Origin: Bin5 sp965200615
Lineage (GTDB): Bacteria; Chloroflexota; Anaerolineae; Caldilineales; Caldilineaceae
Length of the DNA stretch: 64,000 nucleotides
Direction: 5' to 3'
Assembly: GCA_965200615.1 (NCBI GenBank)
Contig: OZ241377.1
Location: 4,836,001 to 4,900,000, forward strand
A program made the translations under genes and the position numbers. This document shows, one piece after another, positions 42,695 through 51,200 of this stretch. Numbering within the stretch: the first letter of the stretch is position 1; each line of letters starts with the position of its first letter. The notes under the pieces are model-generated. The model did no database searches. It worked only from the letters and a program-made list of their open reading frames with translations, and was not told where the DNA came from.

Positions 42695-45600
42695 ATGGCA
42701 AATCCAGACGAAAAGCACCGGGCTACCAGATTCTGTGGAAATGCAGAGCGATGGTTTCAGCATTTTGGCAGAGTCTTCCTCGCACTTTCCCTACTCGCTA
42801 CAAGTCTACTGCCGGCACCTGCAAAGGCTCAGGATTCCTCACCCACCTATACGATTTCCGATTGCGAGCATGTAGAAGAGAACCTTTTACTTGGCGACCT
42901 CAATCGTATAACTCGTTCCGTATTGGAACGAGAAAAAAGTGGTCTGGACTTAGAGAGTATAGTCGAAGAGAATTGGGCGGAACTTGACCTGGACAGAGTG
43001 GTGGACAAAGCGGTCGACGAAGCCACGGAACGGGTTCGAGAAGAAAGAGGCACACTGGATCGGATCTTTTCCGGTTGGTCGGAAGAGAAGGCAGCGGAGT
43101 TTGCGGAGGCAATCGCCAATCGTGCTTTCGGCTCTCCAGAATTGCGTACCGCCATCGACAGTCTGTCCTCGGCAATTGTCGATGATTTGACCGTTGAAAT
43201 TCACCTGATGACAGTGAAGACTGCTTCTTCTGCCTTTTTGTGTGTACAGGAATTCATCGGCGCCACATTTTCTGATGTCATGTCGAAAGTCTTGGAGGAT
43301 AGCACGAAAGCCTGGTTGGAAAGTCTTGAATTGGGAAACATTGAAGGGGAGACTGACTTTGTAGATTTGAAAGACCGGACATTGTCAATTGTCGGCATTG
43401 GCGCCATCGTGGGGACACAAATCGCTCATGCGATTGCAAGAAGGGTTGCTCAAGGAATTCTTGGCAGAGTCGTCACCCGTATTCTAGGTAGGGCGGCCTC
43501 CGCAGTTGTCCCGGTTGCAGGCTGGGTAATAGGCGGCGCGCTTATCATATTCGACGTTTATCAGGCCTGGGAAGGTTCACTGCCTCAGATTCAAAAGGAC
43601 CTCAAGTCTGAAACGGTGAAAGAGACCATCCGCAAAGAAATCGTTTCTGTCGTGGATCAGGAACTAGCCAATGCAATGCCCGGAATCTCCCAATCAGTCA
43701 CTATCGAGATCTACAGACGGTGGAGGAGTTTCCTTCAGGACTTCGAACACGTCTTAAGGCTGGCAGAAAACAATGAAGACTTTCGCCTTTTGCTGGAAGA
43801 TGTTACTGCTGACCAGGTTGACAAGCTTTCCGAGCTGGTCGAGGTGACAGTCGATGTACTTGGCATTGAGTGGTTGAACAGAGTTATCGGCACAGGTGAA
43901 TTCAAACGTATTTTCGACCTCCCCAGAGCGTCATTTGAGATTCTTCGTGACACATCTGATCCAGGGTTAGTTCTGAGGTGGGCCCAAGTTGCCGACGAGA
44001 GAATCGTCAGTGTGGTAGAGACAGAACTATACAAACATGCATCGCTCGAAATGATTGGGGATCGTGAGACACTGGATAAGATCCTTGCTCTGGAAGACCC
44101 CTTGACAGTTCAACAGTTAATGCAGAAAGGGGTGAAAGAACGAGAGGCACTGCTGGGATTACCGACGTTGCAGACAAAGTGGATACTTACTGAACTGTCC
44201 AGTCCAGAGATTGGCTGGGTGCTTTCGTTTCTCCTGGAATTGCCGTCGTCTTCCCAAAGCAGACTGGTGGATTTCGTGATTCGGGATCGCGGCCTGATTT
44301 ACCTCTTGCAGAAGACAGAGGGCTTGCAATCACAGTTTGCCGATGTTCTCAACCTGGCAGGGGAAATCGCTGAAATCAATGCGATTCTTGTCGAAACGCC
44401 AACTGACCAAGTGGAAAAACTGTCTTTGCTGGTTAATGTGGCGTCCGAAGTCCTGGATGCGGAGCAGTTGGCGGACATGGCTGAATCGGGCCAATTCAAG
44501 GAGATTCTTGCACTTCCTCAGCACACCTTTGAAATCCTCCGTGAAACTGGTAGTCCGCCAGTCGTCCTCGCATGGGCCGAACTGGCGGGCGACTCTATCT
44601 TAACAGTAGTGGAGAAAGGGCTTTATCTCGTTTCCATTCCGGAGGATTTCTCTGGACGGGAGGAATTGGAGCGCGTGCTGGCCATTGAACATGATTTGGC
44701 GATCCAAAGACTCATGGCGATGAATCCGGAAGAACGACAATCATTGCTTCAACTGCCGGCGGAAGAGGCAAAAGGCGCCCTTTTGTCCGATTTGTCCGTA
44801 GATGACCTGTCCTGGTTCGCTTCCTACCTTCTCGGCCTCTCAACTCCAGCCCGGCGACTATTCGCGATAAAGATAACGCAACGGCCGGAACTCGTATCTA
44901 ATCTGAGAGCTAATGAGGAACTGGGGAAAGAATTCAAGCATGTCCTGGAACTTGCTCCAGACTATCCGCAGTTGAGGAACGCGTTGGACAATGCCAACGC
45001 AGATGACATAGAGAAACTCTCGGCATTGGTTGTAGTTTCAGAGGATGCCATCGCGTCTGATCTACTGCCAGAGTATTTCAACTCAGGCCAGTTTGAGCGC
45101 ATTCTCTCCCTTCCTCAGGCAACGTTCAAGATCCTTGAGTGGAGCGGGAGTCCAGCATTGGTAATAGCCTGGGCTCAACTGGCCGGGGATGCCATCGTTC
45201 AGGTCGTCGAAACTGAATTGTACAAGGCCGCGGACCCAGAGCATTTCAGGAATCGAGATGAACTTGATGAGGCCTTGCGGCTTGTTGATACGGAAGCATT
45301 GGCATGGTTACTTCAACTGAAAGCAAAACCGAGGGAAGCTGTATTCCTATTGGATGCAGACCCCGAAATTTTGTGGCTACACGAGTTTAGTGGCGACCTG
45401 TCACAAGAAGACATCGTTCTGATAGCACATTCCATTGACCAGAATCCGGCTATGTTGGCTGAGCTTGACAAAAAGAGTGTTGGGCAGCTTGTGAAGAGGT
45501 CGCAGAACATCGAGCAAGCCCTGGCTTTCGTCTCTGAAAGAATCGGGGAGCCTCAAGATTGGTGGCCCACTGCCTTGATGCTATCAGCGGCGGTTGACCT

Positions 45601-45781
45601 CTCCTCTGGCAACCCATCTTGGCAACTTTACTTGCACTATCATCAGACGCAGTCACTCATTCTTTGGGCAGCGCTCGTTCTGCCAGTAGTTTTGGCACTC
45701 TCAGTCGACTGGCTTCATCGCCGTCGGCGCCTGGCAAAATTTTGGGACTACATAGGTCGACACTTGGGAGGTCAAACATAG
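42695..45781 (+). CDS. Secreted, membrane-anchored repeat protein, paralogue A (unrecognised family)
   Basis: 1,028 residues; I do not recognise the family. A signal peptide is clear (VFLALSLLATSLLPAPAKA, cut before QDSS). Residues about 40-230 are an acidic helical domain beginning ISDCEHVEENLLL. Residues about 231-292 are glycine-rich and hydrophobic, ending VVPVAGWVIGGALIIFDVY, like a membrane-inserting hairpin. Three tandem repeats of about 199 residues start at residues 350, 548 and 747. Each has a motif like DQVEKLSLLV, then LP-x-x-x-FEILR and WAELAGDSI-x-x-VVE. A C-terminal helix (LILWAALVLPVVLALSVDWL) and a basic tail anchor it. GC content is about 45-50% in sampled lines, against about 58% in sampled gltB sequence. 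The preferred start is the ATG at 42695. The open frame from 42596 begins within the leuA terminator. Confidence 0.85.
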   Translation: MANPDEKHRATRFCGNAERWFQHFGRVFLALSLLATSLLPAPAKAQDSSPTYTISDCEHVEENLLLGDLNRITRSVLEREKSGLDLESIVEENWAELDLDRVVDKAVDEATERVREERGTLDRIFSGWSEEKAAEFAEAIANRAFGSPELRTAIDSLSSAIVDDLTVEIHLMTVKTASSAFLCVQEFIGATFSDVMSKVLEDSTKAWLESLELGNIEGETDFVDLKDRTLSIVGIGAIVGTQIAHAIARRVAQGILGRVVTRILGRAASAVVPVAGWVIGGALIIFDVYQAWEGSLPQIQKDLKSETVKETIRKEIVSVVDQELANAMPGISQSVTIEIYRRWRSFLQDFEHVLRLAENNEDFRLLLEDVTADQVDKLSELVEVTVDVLGIEWLNRVIGTGEFKRIFDLPRASFEILRDTSDPGLVLRWAQVADERIVSVVETELYKHASLEMIGDRETLDKILALEDPLTVQQLMQKGVKEREALLGLPTLQTKWILTELSSPEIGWVLSFLLELPSSSQSRLVDFVIRDRGLIYLLQKTEGLQSQFADVLNLAGEIAEINAILVETPTDQVEKLSLLVNVASEVLDAEQLADMAESGQFKEILALPQHTFEILRETGSPPVVLAWAELAGDSILTVVEKGLYLVSIPEDFSGREELERVLAIEHDLAIQRLMAMNPEERQSLLQLPAEEAKGALLSDLSVDDLSWFASYLLGLSTPARRLFAIKITQRPELVSNLRANEELGKEFKHVLELAPDYPQLRNALDNANADDIEKLSALVVVSEDAIASDLLPEYFNSGQFERILSLPQATFKILEWSGSPALVIAWAQLAGDAIVQVVETELYKAADPEHFRNRDELDEALRLVDTEALAWLLQLKAKPREAVFLLDADPEILWLHEFSGDLSQEDIVLIAHSIDQNPAMLAELDKKSVGQLVKRSQNIEQALAFVSERIGEPQDWWPTALMLSAAVDLSSGNPSWQLYLHYHQTQSLILWAALVLPVVLALSVDWLHRRRRLAKFWDYIGRHLGGQT

Positions 45782-47712
45782 TGCAGAAACCAAGCCCGAA
45801 TCAGCGCTACAGTCTAACTCTTGCATTTCTCATCTTGCTTTTGCTTTTCTCACTGTTGCCCCCAGGTGCAGCAAGGGCCCAAAGCACTAACCCTGTATCC
45901 TACACATTTGAAGAATGTGACCAGGTCGACGAAGCCAGTCTCCGAGATGAATTGAACAGCATCACGCAGACAGTTTTCGAAGATGAACGAAGTCGCCTGG
46001 ATGTGGCCCTAATCGTGGATCGCAATTGGCGAGACATGGGAATGGACTTGAGAGTAGACCAAGCCGTAGATGACGCCATCGAATTTGTCCGCAGCGATAC
46101 AGGCTTCTGGGAACGGATCTGGTCTGGTTGGTCTCCATCCAAAGCAGAAGAGTTGGCAACCACGGTGGCCGAGGAGACTTTCGGCTCCGATGAGTTTGCA
46201 GGTCAATTCGACGAATTTTCGACAAGAGTCGCTAACGACATCGTGGAAGAGATTAGATTGGTCACGGCTAAATCGGCTTCTACCGCTCTACTGTGCGTGC
46301 AGGAATTTATCGGTGGAAGGTTTTCCAGGACTTTGGCAGTAGAGCTGAACAGGCAGATTGAGTCAGAATTGGAACTGTTGAAGCTCGAACCGGATACCGA
46401 TCAGAGCTTCCTGGACATCCTCAAGATTCACTCGAACCTCGCAGGCGGCGTCGCAGTTATCATCGGTACACGAATTGGAGTTGAGTTAGCCAGGAGGCTG
46501 GCAAGCCTACTCACAAGGAATATCGTTGGCAGAATTCTGTCACGCATCTTGGTCAGAGTAGCTGTCGTGGGCATCCCTTTTGTTGGTTGGATTATTGGGG
46601 GAGCCCTGATTGTGGTGGACGTGTTCAATTCCAGAGACGGCGCACTACCCTTAATCCGAGACTCACTTCAGAGTGACGACGTCAAAGCTGAAATGCGAAG
46701 ATGGATGGCTGAGGAAGTAAGCGAAGAACTGCGGTTAGAAATGCCCTCTTTGGCGCGAAACGTCGCCAACAGCGCGTTCAGCCAGTGGCAGGATTTCCGG
46801 TTGAAGTTCACTCGCGTTCTCCAACTTTCCGAGACAAATCCACGTTTCAAGCTGATTCTGGACTTCACTAAGGTAGATCAGCTGGCCAAGCTTTCAGAAT
46901 TGGTTGCACTGGTGGAAGAGAATGAGCCGGAAAGGCTGGAGGAATTGATCAGTTCAGGGCAGCTCGAATTCATGCAAACTCTTCCTGAGGAAGCATTGGA
47001 GATCTATCGGAATTCGGGAAAAGCGGAAACTCTCATAAGCTGGGCTGAACTTGCGGGTGACCTCATCCTCAAAGTGGTCGAATACAAACTGTATCTTGTG
47101 AGCGATGCCGCTGACTTCGCGGGCCGCGACGCGCTGGAAATTGTCTTGAGGCTGGAAGACGAGACAGCCATTCACAAGTCGATGTCACTGGATGCGGAAG
47201 TGAGAGAAGAACTATTGGCCTTGAAAGCGGAGACTGCGCGAGCCTTGCTCCTCGGCGACTTGGACTCGAGCCAGCTTTCGCTTCTTGCCGCCATGTATTT
47301 GACGGCACTGGCACCTCAGGATGCAGAGCTTCTTGCGAATTTCGTTCTTAACCATCCGGCACTAATCTCTCTGCTGGAGAGCGAGCTTGTCCAGGAGGCG
47401 TTGATTCAAAGTCAGAACCTGCAAGCTGCTCTTAGCTTCCTCGCCGAAGGAACGACTGGGGGGCAGGGGTTCGGCAGAGTTTTCCAGGTATTGGAGGACC
47501 TGGCCCCTGTACTTTCCGGCGATGTGTCCTGGTTGCTATTCTGGCACAAGAATGGAGGTACACTGAGCAATCCGCGCAACCTGGTCATTATTCTGGGGGT
47601 ATTGCTACTGCTCTATCTCATTTTGAGAACTGCTTGGGGTCGCCGCCGCACGGAGGTGAGCGTCACCGTCAATGTTCCAGATCGCCGCGAGGCAGACAGG
47701 GAAGGAAAATGA
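45781..47712 (+). CDS. Secreted, membrane-anchored repeat protein, paralogue B (unrecognised family)
   Basis: 643 residues and a clear paralogue of the upstream protein: the same signal peptide type (SLTLAFLILLLLFSLLPPGAARA), the same start of the mature domain (YTFEECDQVDEASLRDELN), the glycine-rich hydrophobic segment (about residues 218-290, ending VGIPFVGWIIGGALIVVDVF), but only one about 199-residue repeat, from residue 343. A C-terminal helix (NLVIILGVLLLLYLILRTAW) and a basic tail follow. The start is a GTG that overlaps the upstream TAG (TAGTG), with GGGAGGT eight bases ahead, so the longer frame from 45619 is rejected. Tight coupling suggests that A and B are made together, perhaps as one complex. 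Confidence 0.88.
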   Translation: MQKPSPNQRYSLTLAFLILLLLFSLLPPGAARAQSTNPVSYTFEECDQVDEASLRDELNSITQTVFEDERSRLDVALIVDRNWRDMGMDLRVDQAVDDAIEFVRSDTGFWERIWSGWSPSKAEELATTVAEETFGSDEFAGQFDEFSTRVANDIVEEIRLVTAKSASTALLCVQEFIGGRFSRTLAVELNRQIESELELLKLEPDTDQSFLDILKIHSNLAGGVAVIIGTRIGVELARRLASLLTRNIVGRILSRILVRVAVVGIPFVGWIIGGALIVVDVFNSRDGALPLIRDSLQSDDVKAEMRRWMAEEVSEELRLEMPSLARNVANSAFSQWQDFRLKFTRVLQLSETNPRFKLILDFTKVDQLAKLSELVALVEENEPERLEELISSGQLEFMQTLPEEALEIYRNSGKAETLISWAELAGDLILKVVEYKLYLVSDAADFAGRDALEIVLRLEDETAIHKSMSLDAEVREELLALKAETARALLLGDLDSSQLSLLAAMYLTALAPQDAELLANFVLNHPALISLLESELVQEALIQSQNLQAALSFLAEGTTGGQGFGRVFQVLEDLAPVLSGDVSWLLFWHKNGGTLSNPRNLVIILGVLLLLYLILRTAWGRRRTEVSVTVNVPDRREADREGK

Positions 47713-48038
47713 CTCTCATCGCTCTCGACCAACCCCACCGCCCCGACATCGAGATTGGCGAACTTCTCGTAGTCGTCGTCGTTTACGCCGCCAACATCGT
47801 TCAGGATGTAAGGGAGAATATCCGCAACCTGGTCGGCGGCCGTATGACCCATTACGAAACCCTGATCGCGAAAGCAATCGAACAGGGATTATCCGACCTT
47901 GAGGAAAAGGCCTCCGCCAAGGGTTATGACGGCGTTCTAGGCGTAAAAATCAGCCACCCGCTGGTCGTGGACGGCGGCGTGGAGGTGATCATTTACGGCA
48001 ACGGCTACCGCTTGTCCGCGAGGGGGCAGGAAAGTTGA
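47709..48038 (+). CDS. YbjQ/DUF74-like protein
   Basis: 109-residue protein. It starts at an ATG that overlaps the upstream stop by four bases (ATGA), with AAGGA close upstream. It contains VGGRMTHYETLIAKAIEQGLSDLEEKASAKGYDGVLGVKISHP, which is the core of the YbjQ (DUF74, heavy-metal-binding-like) family, followed by a Gly-rich end (EVIIYGNGYRL). Family members form pentamers of unknown function. The N-terminal IEIGELLVVVVVYAANIVQD stretch is hydrophobic. It is the third gene of the block with paralogues A and B. This conserved cytoplasmic domain next to two secreted membrane proteins is the only functional clue to the operon. Confidence 0.85.
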   Translation: MTLIALDQPHRPDIEIGELLVVVVVYAANIVQDVRENIRNLVGGRMTHYETLIAKAIEQGLSDLEEKASAKGYDGVLGVKISHPLVVDGGVEVIIYGNGYRLSARGQES

Positions 48039-48063
48039 CGAACCGCCCAATCTCGTGTACATT
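48035..48063 (+). promoter_or_regulatory. Possible gltB promoter
   Basis: TTGACG overlapping the stop of the YbjQ-like gene, 17 bases, then TACATT. Moderate match only. It would place gltB and the genes after it in a separate transcript. Confidence 0.3.
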
Positions 48064-48074
48064 ATACGAAATGA

Positions 48075-48093
48075 TGGCGGGTTAACTCCGCCA
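48075..48093 (+). other. Hairpin in the gltB upstream region
   Basis: TGGCGG pairs with CCGCCA across a GTTAACT loop. No T-tract follows. It may be the end of the upstream operon or, if the promoter at 48035 is right, the very 5' end of the gltB leader. The remaining 180 bases to gltB show nothing else clear. Confidence 0.4.
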
Positions 48094-48276
48094 GAAATTC
48101 ATCTGTTTGCAAGGTTTTCGCGATTCGACAACGACGTCATCCGGTCTTTGCGCACGCTCTTCCTTCGCATTAGTCGCTGACGACAGCCTCTCAGATGCAG
48201 AGTGGTTATCCCCTAACCAACTGCTTTGAACACTTGAACTACGCGAAATGGAAGGCTTACTTGAGGAGATGCCGTT

Positions 48277-51200
48277 ATGTCGGATACGCAATTTACTCCT
48301 TCCTGTTGTCACCAACCCACTCTCCATGCGCAGCCCGGTCTGCCGGCCAAGCAGGGCCTCTACGACCCGCGCTATGAGCATGATGCCTGCGGTGTTGGAT
48401 TCGTAGTCAACATCAAGGGCCAGAAATCAAACGCCATCGTCTCTCAAGGCCTGGAGGTACTCCTCAACCTCGCCCATCGGGGCGCGTGCGGATGCGAGCC
48501 GAACACCGGCGACGGAGCCGGCGTGCTCATGCAGATGCCGGACAGATTCATGCGCAAGGTCGCCGCTGAGGAGGGGATCGATTTGCCTCCCGAGGGCGAC
48601 TACGCGGTTGGTATGATCTTTCTTCCCCCCAGGGGCGACTACCGCTTCCTGTGTGAGCAACTCTTCGAAAAGATTATCCGTTCAGAAGGACAGACCGTTC
48701 TCGGCTGGCGCACTGTTCCCACGGCCAATGATGAGATAGGCCACACGGCACGCCTTGGCGAACCGGTCGTGCGGCAGGTCTTCATCGGGCGCAACTCCGA
48801 CCGGTTGACTGGCAACGACGACCTGGCTTTTGAGCGCAAACTGTATGTAATCCGGAAGCAGGCCGAAAATCAGATCCGCTACTCCCAGCTACGTGAAGGA
48901 GACGCCTTCTACGTTGCCAGCCTCTCTTCGCGCACGATTGTCTATAAGGGCATGTTGATGGCGCCGCAGGTCAGGGGCTTCTACCCCGATCTGTTGGATG
49001 AGGAGATGGAGTCGGCGCTGATCGTTATTCATTCGCGGTTCAGCACAAATACTTTCCCCAGTTGGGAGCGCGCCCACCCTTACCGTTACATGATCCACAA
49101 CGGTGAGATCAATACTTTGCGCGGCAACGAGAACTGGATGTACGCCAGACAGTCCCAGTTCGAGAGTGAACTGTTCGGGAACGACATCAAGAAGATTCTT
49201 CCAATCATCCACGACGACGGCAGCGATTCGGCCAAATTCGACGAGACGCTCGAATTCCTATATTTGTCCGGGCGTTCACTGCCGCACGCCATGATGATGA
49301 TGATCCCGGAGCCATGGTCGCAGCATGAAACGATGAGCGACGCCAAGAAGGCGTTCTACGAGTACCACAGCGCTATGATGGAGCCGTGGGACGGGCCCGC
49401 CTCGATGGTCTTTACCGACGGTACAATTGTGGGCGCGGTGTTGGACCGCAACGGGCTGCGTCCCTCGCGCTATTGCGTAACCAAGGACGACATGGTGGTG
49501 ATGGCGTCGGAGGTGGGCGTACTTCCGATGGAACCGGACCGCATCCTTAAGAAAGCGCGCCTGGAACCGGGCCGCATGTTTCTGGTCGATACTTCCCAGC
49601 GCCGCATTATCTCCGACGAAGAGCTGAAGGAGACGATGGCTTCGGCCCATCCCTATCGCGAGTGGCTCGACGAGCACATGGTCAGTCTGGACGAGATTCC
49701 AGAGCCGGAGGCGGAGGCGCCAGGGGTTGACCACAGCACCATGCTCGAGCGGCAGCAGATTTTCGGGTACACATTTGAGCAGTTGCGCATTCTTCTGGCG
49801 CCGATGGCGACCGATGGGGTCGAAGCGCTGGGCGCAATGGGGAACGACACGCCGGCCGCAGCCCTGTCCAACCACTCGCAGCTGCTTTACAACTATTTCA
49901 AGCAACTCTTTGCTCAGGTGACCAACCCGCCCATTGACGCTATCCGCGAGGAGCTGATCACCGCCACCGAGGTGATGATGGGCACGGAGTTGAACTTGCT
50001 CGAGACCAAGCCGGAAAACTGCCGCCAGCTCAAGCTCAGCCAGCCTATCATCAACAATCAGGAGCTGGCCAAGATTCGGCACATTGAGAGCAGCGGCGCT
50101 GAGGGGTTCCACGCGAAGACTCTTCCCATTCTCTTTGACGTAAATGGCGGACGGGACGCCCTGGAACAGGCGCTTGAAGACCTGTTCCAGGGCGCGACCG
50201 AGGCCATCGAGGCAGGGTTCAATATCCTGATTCTTTCCGACCGGGGCGTCGGACCCGGTATTGCCCCCATTCCGGCATTGCTGGCAACATCCGGGCTGCA
50301 TCACCATCTTATCCGAAATGAGACCCGAACCCAGACTGCGCTGGTCGTCGAATCGGGCGAACCGCGTGAAGTCCATCATCTCGCGCTTCTGATCGGCTTC
50401 GGCGCGACCGCCGTCAACCCCTATCTGGCGCTGGAGACATTGGACCAGATGATTCAGGACCGGCTCCTCGTCGACATAGACCACGACACCGCGACCTACA
50501 ACTACGTCAAGGCCGCAATGAAGGGGGTCGTCAAAGTACTGTCAAAGATGGGCATCTCGACAATCCAGAGCTACTGTGGCGCCCAGATTTTCGAGGCGCT
50601 TGGCCTGAGCCAGAGATTAGTCGACGAGTATTTCACCTGGACATCCAGCCGCGTAGAAGGGATCGGTCTCTCCGAGATCTTCAGCGAAATCAAGATTCGA
50701 CATGATCGGGCCTATCCTGTGCGCCTTTACGCTCAATCCGAGTCCAATGGCCACGGACTGGTCGCGACGAAGCCGGACGTGTCTGCCGCCAACGGCAATG
50801 GTCACGGCGGCCAGCTGCTGTCACCGGGCGGCGACTACCAATGGCGCAAAGATGGGGAGCTGCACCTTTTCAACCCCCGCACCGTTCACCTGCTGCAAAA
50901 GGCGACCCGCACCAATGACTACGAGTCCTTCAAGGCCTATACGAAGGATATCGACCAGATGAACAAGGAGTGGTGCAACTTGCGGGGCCTCCTGGAGTTT
51001 GATTTTGAGGACGCCCGGAGCATTCCCATCGAAGAGGTAGAACCGGTAGAGTCGATCTGCAAACGCTTCAAGACCGGGGCCATGTCCTACGGTTCGATCA
51101 GCAAAGAGGCGCATGAGACCCTGGCGATCGCGATGAACCGCATCGGGGGGCGGAGCAACACGGGCGAAGGCGGTGAAGATCCGGCCCGCTACATCCTTGA

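Noticed and set aside
48195..48377. 60-codon frame overlapping the gltB start
   Set aside because: It overlaps the conserved gltB N-terminus in another frame, with no run of regulatory codons and no terminator.
49276..50484. 402-codon open frame antisense to gltB
   Set aside because: It lies opposite a highly conserved gltB domain, has no recognisable motif or ribosome site, and similar long antisense frames occur over most GC-rich genes here.
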